A program made the translations under genes and the position numbers. This document shows, one piece after another, positions 18,255 through 27,359 of a stretch of 64,000 nt of DNA. The DNA is from Acinetobacter venetianus RAG-1 = CIP 110063 (lineage in GTDB: Bacteria > Pseudomonadota > Gammaproteobacteria > Pseudomonadales > Moraxellaceae). Position 1 is the stretch's first letter, and every line of letters begins with the position of its first letter. A model generated the notes under the pieces. The model did not search any database. It was not told where the DNA came from and saw only the letters and a list, made by a program, of their open reading frames with translations. The stretch spans positions 143,586 through 207,585 of the forward strand of contig NZ_KB849556.1 in assembly GCF_000368585.1 (NCBI RefSeq), written 5' to 3'.

Positions 18255-21097
18255 TATTTATCTCCACTTGGGATTGGGCCAGACATGCTTGAATGGCGTG
18301 AGTCACCTAAGACTGAAATCAATAACATGGTTGCACCTACAACGGTGATATAGACACCTAGGTCAAAAGCTGCTGCTGAAGCTAAATGCATTTTTCCGAG
18401 TAGGGGTGGCTCGACATAGATATGTGCACTGGTTAAGAATGGGCGTGCCCAATACCATGCTGCAATACCTGTTAAACCAGCAATCGTTAAACCAGAACCA
18501 ATCCAAATCTCATATAAACGACCTGATTTGGCTTTTAGCATCTGCTCAGTTTTATCTTGTCCTAGAACAATATACTGAATGATCAGTGCCATCGAGGTAA
18601 TCAAACCTGCAATAAATCCACCACCTGGGTAGTTATGACCACGTAAGAAGATATAAACACTTACTACCAGCGTCAGTGGCAAGATCCAAGAAGCTGTCAT
18701 ACGTAACATCAGTGGCGATGGATTAAAGCGATAGGTAAGACCTTGGGTCATGGTTGTGCCATGCGCACGCATACCATCCATCAAGCAAAGCGCACCAATA
18801 CCTGCAATACCCAATACCGCGATTTCGCCAAAGGTATCGAATCCACGGAAATCGACGAGGATCACGTTCACTGCATTTGAACCACCACCAAGTGGAATCG
18901 CTTGCTGCATGAAGAACCAAGAAATTGAATTGTGATCTCGAGTTAATAATAACCATGCAATCCAACCAATACCTAAGCCACCTGCGATGGCTAAGCTTGC
19001 ATCTCTCCAACGCCGTGAACGACTTGATTCATATGGTGTAAGTTGTGGTAATAACGACAGACTCATTAATAATAAGACAGTGGTTACAATATCAACGGTG
19101 ATTTGCGTTAGGGCTAGATCGGGTGCAGATAGAGTCACAAAAGTCATAGTGACAACCAAACCAACTGCACCACTAATCAACACTGCCTTAATACGTTCGT
19201 GGTGAAACCACAACATCATCCAGCAGCCAGAGAATAGTGTTAGCCAAAGGACAATCGCAACCCACGGTGCATGTGTCAGTTCACGAGTTCCCATAGTGAG
19301 ACCTTGATTGAACAGCGGTAAGCCGACCATCAAAATACTGAACAAAACGATCCATAGCAGATAGCTTTGTAGTGAACCATTTTCTGTTGCTTGTTTAATC
19401 TTTCGGCTATTTAACAGTAAATGTTTTAAGAACAGCTCAAATATGATCTTGCCTTGAAATTTACCAAGATAAGGATCAAGGTCAATTTTGCGGATGCGCC
19501 CATCTTTTGCTAAAGCGAAATAGAAGATAGCCCCGCCAATCAAAGCAATCACACTCATGAGTAGTGGTGCATTGATACCATGCCAGATTGCAAGGTGCAC
19601 ACCTTCAAATTCAGGTTGTGCCAAACTTGAGCGAGTCACGCTATTGACCATCGTGCCTGCAAGAAGGGCTGGAAGGATCCCCACTAAAATACACAAAGTT
19701 GCCAAAATGATTGCTGGGAGACGCATTCCTAATGCTGGTTCATGCGCATCTTTATTTGGCACTTGCTTACCAACTTCACCGTCAAAGAACACGCCGTGAA
19801 CTAGGCGAATTGAGTAGCTAACCGCAAAGATCCCTGCCAAAGTTGCAACAATTGCCGAAATGATCATCACTGGGCCTGACAAATTTGCAAGCAGTTCAGT
19901 AAAGAACATTTCTTTGGAAATAAAACCGTTGGTTAATGGAACACCCGCCATTGAGGCAGCAGTGATCATGGTTAATGTGCCTGTAAAAGGCAGTAATTGC
20001 CAAATGCCACTTAACTTACGTAAATCACGCGTACCCGTTTCATGGTCAATGATCCCAGCAATCATGAACAGTGCAGCTTTAAATGTCGCATGGTTGATGA
20101 TGTGGAAAATCGCAGCAGCAACGGCAAGGGGAGAACCGATCCCCAATAAACATACAATAAGACCTAAATGGCTGATTGTTGAATATGCCAACAGACCTTT
20201 AAGATCTTCTTTGAAAATTGCAAAACCTGCCGCCATACACAGTGTGAATAGACCGACAAAGGTGACGATATTGTGATACAGCGCAGCACCAATAAAAATA
20301 GGTGCTAAACGTGCGAGCAGGAAAATACCTGCTTTAACCATGGTTGCTGAATGCAGATAAGCGGAAACAGGCGTTGGTGCAGCCATCGCATTGGGTAACC
20401 AAAAGTGAAATGGGAACTGTGCACTTTTAGTGAATGCACCCAATAAAATTAATAATAAGGTTGGTACAAAAAGGTAATGCTGTTGAATCGTATCTTTCAT
20501 CAGCACAAGCTGATCGATTTGATAGGTTCCTGTGATTTGCCCGAGTAAGACAAAGCCACCGAGCATTGCAAGACCGCCCATTCCTGTAATGGTGAGTGCC
20601 ATACGAGCACCGCGTTGTGCAGCATCATATTGACTCCAATAACCCACTAAAAGGAATGATGAAATACTGGTTAATTCCCAAAATACCAATAAGATAATGA
20701 GGTTATTGGAAAGTGAAATACCAAGCATTGCCGCCATGAACAGCATTAATAATTGATAAAGTTTACTAAGAGAGTTTTTCGGACTCAGATAATAATAGGC
20801 GTAAATATAAATGAGTGTACCGATACCGCTAATCAGCAGACCAAACAATAAACCTAATGCATCTAGGCGAAAACTTAGATTGATTCCAAGTTGAGGAAGC
20901 CAATCCCAGCTTTGTTGCAGAGTATTTCCCTGAAGAACAGTTTCTGCCTGAGTAAGAAGTAAAATGAAACAACTAAGGCTGATGCCAATTGCCCCTAGTG
21001 CCGTCATGCCCCGCGAAATACGTTGCAATTGTGCGACAAGGGTGGTGCCGAGTATGAGCGGTAATAAGATAATAATCGGTAGCACACTGGTATCCAT
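18254..21097 (-). CDS. mrpA: Na+/H+ antiporter fused subunits A and B (MrpAB)
   Basis: Large NuoL-like subunit of the Mrp antiporter, fused to the MnhB domain. The 947 residues contain the proton-channel core (about 60-430, with FWELTSISSFLLVGYW and FPFHFWLPNAMAAPTPVSAYLHS-type motifs, each visible in part). After this come the MrpA C-terminal domains (about 570-780). From about 800 the MnhB domain is marked by SVYIFLRGHNYPGGGF. The A-B fusion is the group 2 arrangement. No Shine-Dalgarno sequence lies in the 12 bases before the ATG. A structured leader (21109-21235) precedes it. Confidence 0.94.
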   Translation of the reverse strand: MDTSVLPIIILLPLILGTTLVAQLQRISRGMTALGAIGISLSCFILLLTQAETVLQGNTLQQSWDWLPQLGINLSFRLDALGLLFGLLISGIGTLIYIYAYYYLSPKNSLSKLYQLLMLFMAAMLGISLSNNLIILLVFWELTSISSFLLVGYWSQYDAAQRGARMALTITGMGGLAMLGGFVLLGQITGTYQIDQLVLMKDTIQQHYLFVPTLLLILLGAFTKSAQFPFHFWLPNAMAAPTPVSAYLHSATMVKAGIFLLARLAPIFIGAALYHNIVTFVGLFTLCMAAGFAIFKEDLKGLLAYSTISHLGLIVCLLGIGSPLAVAAAIFHIINHATFKAALFMIAGIIDHETGTRDLRKLSGIWQLLPFTGTLTMITAASMAGVPLTNGFISKEMFFTELLANLSGPVMIISAIVATLAGIFAVSYSIRLVHGVFFDGEVGKQVPNKDAHEPALGMRLPAIILATLCILVGILPALLAGTMVNSVTRSSLAQPEFEGVHLAIWHGINAPLLMSVIALIGGAIFYFALAKDGRIRKIDLDPYLGKFQGKIIFELFLKHLLLNSRKIKQATENGSLQSYLLWIVLFSILMVGLPLFNQGLTMGTRELTHAPWVAIVLWLTLFSGCWMMLWFHHERIKAVLISGAVGLVVTMTFVTLSAPDLALTQITVDIVTTVLLLMSLSLLPQLTPYESSRSRRWRDASLAIAGGLGIGWIAWLLLTRDHNSISWFFMQQAIPLGGGSNAVNVILVDFRGFDTFGEIAVLGIAGIGALCLMDGMRAHGTTMTQGLTYRFNPSPLMLRMTASWILPLTLVVSVYIFLRGHNYPGGGFIAGLITSMALIIQYIVLGQDKTEQMLKAKSGRLYEIWIGSGLTIAGLTGIAAWYWARPFLTSAHIYVEPPLLGKMHLASAAAFDLGVYITVVGATMLLISVLGDSRHSSMSGPIPSGDK

Positions 21098-21108
21098 GTC
21101 GATGATTT

Positions 21109-21235
21109 AGGTCGGGAGCGACCTAAGGGTGAATTTTCTTTTCGAGACTCACAGGCATTCAAAGAGAGCGCCAAAGTTTCAAATCTCGAAACCCAATCAA
21201 GTTAACGGAGGCAGCAAGTTGTATTGCACAACTTG
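21109..21235 (-). promoter_or_regulatory. Structured 5' leader of the Mrp operon
   Basis: Three perfect inverted repeats lie in line in the untranslated leader. They are CAAGTTGT/ACAACTTG (21215-21235), a long-range TTTCGAGA/TCTCGAAA pairing (21140-21147 with 21184-21191) enclosing a smaller GGC/GCC stem, and AGGTCG-GGAG-CGACCT (21109-21124) just before the start codon. This looks like a cis-regulatory RNA. I cannot match it to a named riboswitch class. Confidence 0.45.
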
Positions 21236-21272
21236 AAAATAAATGAGCTTTATCTTACTATAAAATATGAAC

Positions 21273-21311
21273 AAAAACCCGATGTTATTACATGAAAATA
21301 ACAACATCAGG
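21273..21311 (-). terminator. Terminator of the hisIE-helicase-ATPase unit
   Basis: On the minus strand CCTGATGTTGTTAT pairs imperfectly with AATAACATCGGG and runs into five Ts, then TTC. It separates the ATPase gene from the Mrp operon on the same strand. Confidence 0.75.
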
Positions 21312-21351
21312 CTGAGTTTGGTCGGGAAAATTCAGTCGATGAAACAAATGA

Positions 21352-22731
21352 TTAAAGCGGTGTTTCTTCGGGGGTATCATCAATTTTTAATAAGCTTAAT
21401 AAATCATTTTTTTCTTGAGGGTTAAGCTCCTGTATTTGATGAAATAATTCATCAACTCGGCTAATCAGTGTTTCTGTTTCCAGTAAGTTGTGTGTTTGCG
21501 CGATGTTATTTCCTTCAGTCCAAACCAATTCGTTATACAGTTGAGAGAGTTGTTGTTGTGACTTCTCTACATTGATTTCGTAGATTTCTTTGGCATCTAA
21601 ACGTAAACATTGATAATCCACGGCATGTTCAAGCAATTCATCTCGATTGCCTGAAGCGATAATTTGAAGTCTTGGAAATGCTTGATGAAGTCGTTGCAGA
21701 ATCTCAGCACAATTATTTTGATCAAGCTGATGATCGATCTGATCAATTAATAAAATGCCTTCGCCCTCTAAACAAGGATCAAAACAATGCGGATTGAGTA
21801 AGCACATGCGACGAGTAATATCACCGACAAGTGCAATCCATGTTTTGAGTGAGGCTGAGAGCTGTTGAAATGGAATTAACTGATCACGATAACGTACGAT
21901 CAATTGTAATTTTGGAACATATTGAATGTAGAGGTCTGTCAGGTCAGGAAAAATGGTATGTAAGCTTTTTTTCAATGCATACAGATTTGGGGCAGATAGT
22001 TGCTTTGGATGATTAGCCAATTCTTGCTGTAATTGATTTAATATTTCCAATTGATTTTGTTGGCTAAAATCATTCCCCATTAAGCGTCGAACAATATGAG
22101 CTGAGTGGGCATTTTCTACATCACTTATTTCACGTAACCATTCAAAAAAACGCGCAAAAGTGGTGTAGGGAATCGCCGTAAGATCATAAGCAGAGATTTC
22201 TTGTAAAATTCCCGGAACATTTTTGCTTTGTAAATTGATTTCATGGACAAAGCGTTCAGCAGGATAATAAGCAATCAGTGGTAAGCCAAATAAAGGATCT
22301 TGTAAGCTGGTTTTTTGATAAAGCGTAACCATTTGATCAAGCTGCTGTGTCTCGACTTGACTGATACCGACACCTTGACTATTAAATGTCTTAAATAATT
22401 TCCAAACACAGCTTTGAGTGTCCGTTTCAGCGGCTGAACTGCTCTCCGCCAAACTACCAGTCAGTTCAGTACTCATACGAACTTGCATTTGAATTTTTGC
22501 TTGGAGTCGGGTCAGCATAATGTCTTGATCAGAAATGACCACGCCCGCTGTTCGTATATCTTTATAACGTGCCGAGAACCACGTTAATGTTTGGTAAATA
22601 TTTTTTAATAGCGTGGTTTTGCCTGTAGCTTGATCACCCAAAATAAGTGTGACAGGACGCTCAGCCTGAAATTCGACAGTTAAGTCTCGAAACATTCCAA
22701 CATGCTTGAAGAGAACAGATTCAAGTTGCAT
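21352..22731 (-). CDS. COG3950-like P-loop ATPase with degenerate catalytic motifs
   Basis: 459 residues resembling the RecF/SMC-like 'ATP-binding protein' family (COG3950 type). Walker A is intact (GDQATGKTT, 32-40). The YYPAERFVHEI (155-165) and FFEWLREISDVEN (195-207) blocks match family landmarks. Other ATPase elements look broken. The signature region reads LSASLKTW (291-298) where I expect LSDGEK, Walker B reads LLIDQID (327-333) with Gln for the catalytic Glu, and the switch region reads IASGNRDEL (358-366) with no His. No TOPRIM or other nuclease domain is visible. It probably binds ATP but hydrolyses it poorly. It lies 25 bases downstream of a UvrD-like helicase, so the two products may work together. 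The role is unknown. Confidence 0.7.
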   Translation of the reverse strand: MQLESVLFKHVGMFRDLTVEFQAERPVTLILGDQATGKTTLLKNIYQTLTWFSARYKDIRTAGVVISDQDIMLTRLQAKIQMQVRMSTELTGSLAESSSAAETDTQSCVWKLFKTFNSQGVGISQVETQQLDQMVTLYQKTSLQDPLFGLPLIAYYPAERFVHEINLQSKNVPGILQEISAYDLTAIPYTTFARFFEWLREISDVENAHSAHIVRRLMGNDFSQQNQLEILNQLQQELANHPKQLSAPNLYALKKSLHTIFPDLTDLYIQYVPKLQLIVRYRDQLIPFQQLSASLKTWIALVGDITRRMCLLNPHCFDPCLEGEGILLIDQIDHQLDQNNCAEILQRLHQAFPRLQIIASGNRDELLEHAVDYQCLRLDAKEIYEINVEKSQQQLSQLYNELVWTEGNNIAQTHNLLETETLISRVDELFHQIQELNPQEKNDLLSLLKIDDTPEETPL

Positions 22732-22756
22732 AGGCTCTCACCTCAATCTAAGCGCT

Positions 22757-24259
22757 TTAACCTGCTGACTGACGAAGACTTGAGGGAGCGCACCGTTTTA
22801 ATTGTTGTATTAAGTCAAAAAGATGGTGAATATTTAAACTTACTTTAGCACGAGTACAGGCAACGTAAAGTAATCTTAATTCTTCATCTGTAATTTTATG
22901 TTCCAGTCCATTCACTTTGAATTGGTAATCATCTTCGATATGGACACGATTCCATTCCAGTCCTTTGGCTTTATGTGCCGTTGAGATCACATAATCAGCT
23001 TGTTCAATCGGTGTGATTTTGGCAAGGGCTTTTTTAAGTGGTTCTGTGCCGTGATCATCGACCAATTTAACCAATGGTTTAATGTCGCTGCCGTCATTGG
23101 TCTCACAATATTCATGTACATCATGCCATGAGTTAAACCAAGCCAGCTCAGGGACATCGGTAATGCGTTTGCCTTGTTTCAATAGGCTTGCCGCATCAAC
23201 GAAACGACTGAGTTTTTGATGATCGGCTTGTAAGCTGACTTTGTCGCCATGTACCAAACCTGAAAGCAATAACTCCATCGCGCGGGCATTGGTGCGGCAC
23301 AGGATGGCATCACGCATTTTGGTGTGCGGTTTATTCACCACACTCGATTTTACATTTGGATTGCCGAGTAGAGGGACGGTTTCATTGAGTGCACCAAGTA
23401 AACTATTTGCCACATCTGCGATTGCATCACCGAAACGGAACGAGGTGGTCAAACGGCTTTCAGGTAGTGGCATTTGTTGCATCGCATTGATTGCACCACG
23501 CCAAGCATAGATTTGCTGATGTGCATCACCGACATAAATCACTTGGGTGCTTTTCTGACGCAACAAAATTCCTAACATCAAGGGATCGGCATCTTGTGCT
23601 TCGTCAAATAGCACATAATCCGCAGGAATATTCGGTTCAGACAATGCCCATAATTTCAGATAAATGTCATGCCCAATGCCTGCTTGATGATTTGGATCAA
23701 TCGATTCTAACCAGCGACGTTCAACCGCAGGATAAAGATGCTGTTGTAAAGATTCGATATCATCCTGATGCAACCAACTCGGTGCTTGAATATGACGAGG
23801 CGCTGGATATTGTGAACTGGTCGAACAAAAATAGCTCACCGCATTGGCAACTAGGCTTGCCAAACGGCTTGTCATCAAAACGTATTTTTCATAACGTCCA
23901 CCCATGAGTCGACGCAAAGTAATCGGTTCTAGGCGATATTCTTTGGCCATAAAACTTGGACTAAGACGTGGTAAACGTAATTTATCCGTTACCCCGCGTG
24001 GCACACTGCGAAAAGCGAGCGAGTGGAATGTTCGACAATTTACATTGCCATGAAATTTACTCTGCGCTTCTGTTGCGATGGCTTTGTTAAATGCCAAATA
24101 CATACCACGCCGTTCAGGCATGGCATCACTGATCATTTGTAAGGTTGTCGTTTTACCTGTGCCAGCATAGGCAATCACTTTAAAGGATTGTCCTAAACGA
24201 GCATTGTCTATGGCAACAGCTTGCTCATAAGTCGCTTTGGGTTTCTCGATACTCGACAC
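22757..24259 (-). CDS. UvrD/Rep-like superfamily 1 DNA helicase
   Basis: A 500-residue SF1A helicase. It shows a Q-motif YEQAVAI (11-17), Walker A YAGTGKTT (31-38), Walker B DEAQD (218-222), motif III GDAHQQIYAWRGA (243-255), motif V STAHKAKGLEW and motif VI LLYVACTRAK near the C-terminus. It is shorter than UvrD (~720) and recalls the compact FBH1-like or GajB-like helicases. The start is a GTG nine bases after the hisIE stop, so it is probably co-transcribed with hisIE. The next gene is a degenerate ATPase. Likely a role in recombination or repair, by inference only. Confidence 0.85.
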   Translation of the reverse strand: MSSIEKPKATYEQAVAIDNARLGQSFKVIAYAGTGKTTTLQMISDAMPERRGMYLAFNKAIATEAQSKFHGNVNCRTFHSLAFRSVPRGVTDKLRLPRLSPSFMAKEYRLEPITLRRLMGGRYEKYVLMTSRLASLVANAVSYFCSTSSQYPAPRHIQAPSWLHQDDIESLQQHLYPAVERRWLESIDPNHQAGIGHDIYLKLWALSEPNIPADYVLFDEAQDADPLMLGILLRQKSTQVIYVGDAHQQIYAWRGAINAMQQMPLPESRLTTSFRFGDAIADVANSLLGALNETVPLLGNPNVKSSVVNKPHTKMRDAILCRTNARAMELLLSGLVHGDKVSLQADHQKLSRFVDAASLLKQGKRITDVPELAWFNSWHDVHEYCETNDGSDIKPLVKLVDDHGTEPLKKALAKITPIEQADYVISTAHKAKGLEWNRVHIEDDYQFKVNGLEHKITDEELRLLYVACTRAKVSLNIHHLFDLIQQLKRCAPSSLRQSAG

Positions 24260-24268
24260 AGGCGATGC

Positions 24269-25036
24269 TTACGCTTCTTTGCTACGATTGGCTTTTTCGA
24301 CTAAACCTGATAAGCCTTGGCGACGTGCAAGTTCATCCAATACGACTTGAGGGTCGAGATCAAAGTAGCCAAGCATCACAATGCTGTGGAACCAAAGATC
24401 AGCAACTTCATAGATCAGGTCATGTTTATTTTCAAGTGAAGCATGCACCGCATAATCTTTTGCTGCGATGATGCTTTCGACACTTTCTTCGCCGACTTTT
24501 TCTAAGATTTTATTGATACCTTTTTTATATAGACTAGCAACATAAGAGCTATCAGCTTCAGCATTCTTACGTTCTTGCATTAAGCGACCTAAATAGCTCA
24601 ACACATCAATTTGTTCATTGTGGCTATGGTCATGCGCTTCTGTTTTTGCGGATGCACCATAAATTGCAGTTGGATCTTTCAGTTGGGCATCAACGATTTC
24701 CCAGCCTTGAGGTGTGAGTTTTCGATAAAAACAAGACTCTCGACCTGTATGACAAGCAATACCGCCGTGTTGCTCTATTTGAAGAATAATAACATCAGCA
24801 TCACAATCGAGACGAATTTCATGCACTGTTTGAAAGTGTCCTGATTCTTCGCCTTTGTGCCACAATTTTTGACGTGAACGCGAGTAATACACCGCCTGAT
24901 TTTTTTCAGCTGTCAGTTGTAAAGCCTCACGATTCATCCACGCAACCATTAACACTCGACCAGTTTGATGATGTTGTGCAATGGCAGGAACAAGACCATT
25001 GGAATCAAATTTAACTTCATCTAACCAGTTTGACAT
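24269..25036 (-). CDS. hisIE: Bifunctional phosphoribosyl-AMP cyclohydrolase / phosphoribosyl-ATP pyrophosphatase
   Basis: Catalyses steps two and three of histidine synthesis. The N-terminal HisI domain (about 1-120) contains the metal ligands DCDAD (72-76) and [10 protein letters not shown] (about 95-104). The C-terminal HisE domain (about 140-250) contains [15 protein letters not shown] and the [13 protein letters not shown] helix. Length (255) fits the fused enzyme. No other his gene is in the window, so the his genes are dispersed. The gene heads a unit with the helicase and ATPase genes. Confidence 0.95.
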   Translation of the reverse strand: MSNWLDEVKFDSNGLVPAIAQHHQTGRVLMVAWMNREALQLTAEKNQAVYYSRSRQKLWHKGEESGHFQTVHEIRLDCDADVIILQIEQHGGIACHTGRESCFYRKLTPQGWEIVDAQLKDPTAIYGASAKTEAHDHSHNEQIDVLSYLGRLMQERKNAEADSSYVASLYKKGINKILEKVGEESVESIIAAKDYAVHASLENKHDLIYEVADLWFHSIVMLGYFDLDPQVVLDELARRQGLSGLVEKANRSKEA

Positions 25037-25249
25037 GAGTGGAAATCCATTTGGTGGAAAGCCGTTAGTGTAGCGTTTGTGGCTAGGGTTGGCTATGCTT
25101 GTCGTATAAAAAATCGGTCATATGATTTGTCTATAAGATAGGTATTAGTAAATTGTAATTTAAGAGTTGTTTAAATTAATTTTGATTTGTAAAGCCATCA
25201 CTATTATAAAATTATCTCAGCATATTGTTATAACTTAGGAAAATAAATC

Positions 25250-25516
25250 TTGGACAAAATAGAAAATTTTGCTTGTCGAGTATGTGGGCTTATACAAGGT
25301 GAAGAGCCGTGGGGGGAATGTGGCGAAGACCCAAACTTTAATATTTGTGATTGTTGTGGTGTTGAATTTGGATATGAGGATTATACTAAAGAATCTATAA
25401 AAGCGTACCGCAAGAAATGGTTGGAGGCTGGTACTAATTGGTGGACATTAAAAGAGAAACCCAAAGATTGGGATATTGAAAAACAATTACAAAATATCCC
25501 AATAGATTATCAATAG
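25250..25516 (+). CDS. Small Cys-rich putative zinc-ribbon protein
   Basis: 88 residues with a CxxC near the start (CRVC, 9-12), a PWGECGEDPNFNICDCCGVEFGYED block (about 20-44, with three further Cys) and a Trp/Lys-rich C-terminus. The paired Cys motifs suggest one zinc. The 'PWGE...ICxCCGVEFGYED' pattern recurs in short bacterial orphan proteins, sometimes near toxin/immunity loci; I recall this only loosely. The start is a TTG with AGGA nine bases upstream, so initiation may be weak. It is more AT-rich than its neighbours and may have been acquired. It converges on the VOC gene, one base apart. Confidence 0.7.
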   Translation: MDKIENFACRVCGLIQGEEPWGECGEDPNFNICDCCGVEFGYEDYTKESIKAYRKKWLEAGTNWWTLKEKPKDWDIEKQLQNIPIDYQ

Positions 25517-25517
25517 C

Positions 25518-25904
25518 CTAAAATTGTTGATAGTTTGAGATTTCAATCAAGTTTTGATCGGGATCACGAATATAAACAGAAATAATTTTTCCTACAGCAC
25601 CCGTTCTTTCAATAGGTCCTTCAATAATTTCGACATTCCGTAGTCGTAAATGCTCAATGACTTCATTTAAAGGAGTTTCTGCAATAAAGCATAAATCAGC
25701 TGAGCCAGCAGAGGGTTGATGAGCTTTAGGCTCAAACTCTTTCCCTGCTTGATGCAGATTAATTTTTTGAGTGCCGAATTTTAAGGCCTTACGATTATCG
25801 CCAAAGGTGATAACTTCAAAATTCAAGGCTGATTGGTAAAACTGACAAGTTGTCTCAATATCGGCAACGGTCAGAACTAAATGATCTAAATGACTAATTT
25901 TCAT
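25518..25904 (-). CDS. VOC-family (glyoxalase/dioxygenase fold) protein
   Basis: A 128-residue single-domain vicinal-oxygen-chelate protein. It starts HLDHLVLTVADIETTCQFY, and the metal-ligand positions are His near the start, His in KINLHQAG and Glu in LIEISNY near the end. I start it at the ATG at 25904. The longer frame would run back into the preceding monooxygenase gene. The substrate is unknown. The 25-base gap to the monooxygenase implies a two-gene operon. Confidence 0.82.
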   Translation of the reverse strand: MKISHLDHLVLTVADIETTCQFYQSALNFEVITFGDNRKALKFGTQKINLHQAGKEFEPKAHQPSAGSADLCFIAETPLNEVIEHLRLRNVEIIEGPIERTGAVGKIISVYIRDPDQNLIEISNYQQF

Positions 25905-25929
25905 ATTTAATTCAAATCCTATTTTGCAC

Positions 25930-27246
25930 TTAGTCATATTCAGGTAATGATTGATTATTTTCAATCAAGACATTTTGATTGTGTTGGTATGCCGCAATCT
26001 GTTGATAGCTCATTTGTTGGAACATACCTGTTTTTAAACCTGAAATGGTGATTGCCATTTCTTTACGGAAATACGGGATTTGATACAGCCAAGGGAAAAC
26101 AAGGTCGCGTAATCCACCTACCCACCAATGATCTGATTGATAAAGAGGGGTGAGGAGTCGACTGAGAAATTGGTAGAATTGGGTCGAAGAACGACGGTGT
26201 TGGTGATACTGCTGCCATAATATCGTCCAGTCGATCTGCTGGTTTTTCTGAGCAGTTTGCAAGGACTGAGAAAATGCCCATGCATCCAAAAGTGCCATGT
26301 TAGCACCTTGGCCAAGCTGCGGACTCATCGCATGTGCCGCATCACCAATGACCCCAATGCGACCTTGTCCATATTGAGACATCACCACATCACGATATTG
26401 GGCAGAAAGCCATTGCGGTTGATGTTGTTCACTCCATAAAAGCTGCTCTAGCCAATCAGCAACATTTGGCCAACGAAGAGAAACCTGTTTCAACCAATGT
26501 TGTTTTGCCTGTTCATCTTGTAGGAACGTACTTAACTGCGAAGTCGGCAAACTCCAAAACACACTCGATAGCCGTTGTTGTGGTGCGGATGGAATTGCAC
26601 CTGTAGGCAAGACGCCCATCATAATTTTGGATCGATCATAAAATTGATGCAGAATCTTAGGGTCTAATACGGTGCACTCAGGCACGATACTCCATGCCGC
26701 GCCCCAAGGATAAGCTTGATCTACTTTGACCCATGCTTTAGGGCGTAATTGACTCCGTGCACCATTCGCAATCAGTACAGCATCAAAACAAGTATCGAAA
26801 TTTTGCTGTTGGTATGAACCCGTCAAACGGACTTCATTATGACGTTCTTCGACCTGATCAATGCTATGCCCCATACACCATGTGATTTGATTTGCATACT
26901 CAGCCAATTTTTCAGTTAATACGTGACATAAGGTCGCACGATGAATCCCGATGCCGTAGAAATTTGAGCCAGCTTGATGGTAGTGGCTGTTCACTAACAG
27001 TCTTTTATCAGCAAGTTGCCCCTCTAAGCCTGTGACTTTTGCGCCAAGTTTCAGGGTATGGTCGAGAACACCAAGATGTTCAAAAACCGCTAAGCCTGCT
27101 GGTTGTAACAGTAAACCAGCACCTACAGGACAAAGCTCATTAACTTGCTCAAAAATCGTAATTTGATGACCTTGTCTGGCAAGTAAAATGGCTGTTGCCA
27201 ATCCAGCGGTACCTGCACCAATGATTGCAAAATGGACTCTTTTCAT
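25930..27246 (-). CDS. FAD-dependent aromatic monooxygenase-like oxidoreductase
   Basis: 438 residues of the UbiH/salicylate hydroxylase group. It has an N-terminal FAD-binding GAGTAGLATAILLARQGH (about 11-28), ending in an acidic residue (FEQ), and the second flavin motif GVIGDAAHAMSPQLGQG (about 291-307). It would use NAD(P)H and O2 to hydroxylate a ring, but the substrate is not evident. Although ubi genes lie next door (separate terminator at 27327-27356), the sequence is not clearly UbiH, UbiF or UbiI. Linkage to a VOC protein is compatible with a small catabolic or detoxification unit. Confidence 0.8.
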   Translation of the reverse strand: MKRVHFAIIGAGTAGLATAILLARQGHQITIFEQVNELCPVGAGLLLQPAGLAVFEHLGVLDHTLKLGAKVTGLEGQLADKRLLVNSHYHQAGSNFYGIGIHRATLCHVLTEKLAEYANQITWCMGHSIDQVEERHNEVRLTGSYQQQNFDTCFDAVLIANGARSQLRPKAWVKVDQAYPWGAAWSIVPECTVLDPKILHQFYDRSKIMMGVLPTGAIPSAPQQRLSSVFWSLPTSQLSTFLQDEQAKQHWLKQVSLRWPNVADWLEQLLWSEQHQPQWLSAQYRDVVMSQYGQGRIGVIGDAAHAMSPQLGQGANMALLDAWAFSQSLQTAQKNQQIDWTILWQQYHQHRRSSTQFYQFLSRLLTPLYQSDHWWVGGLRDLVFPWLYQIPYFRKEMAITISGLKTGMFQQMSYQQIAAYQHNQNVLIENNQSLPEYD

Positions 27247-27325
27247 TATTTATTCTTTTAAGGGCGTTATAAATTGGTTGAATTGTGATTTTAATTGATC
27301 GTAATTAATTTTTGAAAATTGATAT

Positions 27326-27357
27326 AAAAAATCCTCTGCGAAAACAGAGGATTTTTG
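27326..27357 (-). terminator. Terminator of the ubiE-ubiJ-ubiB operon
   Basis: A perfect 12-bp stem AAAAATCCTCTG / CAGAGGATTTTT (27327-27338, 27345-27356) starts four bases past the ubiB stop. The minus-strand 3' arm is T-rich. Confidence 0.88.
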
Positions 27358-27359
27358 CT

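Noticed and set aside
21352..24259. Calling the helicase/ATPase pair a Gabija defence system
   Set aside because: The ATPase lacks the TOPRIM nuclease domain of GajA, the gene order is reversed, and the pair sits behind hisIE in what looks like core genome.
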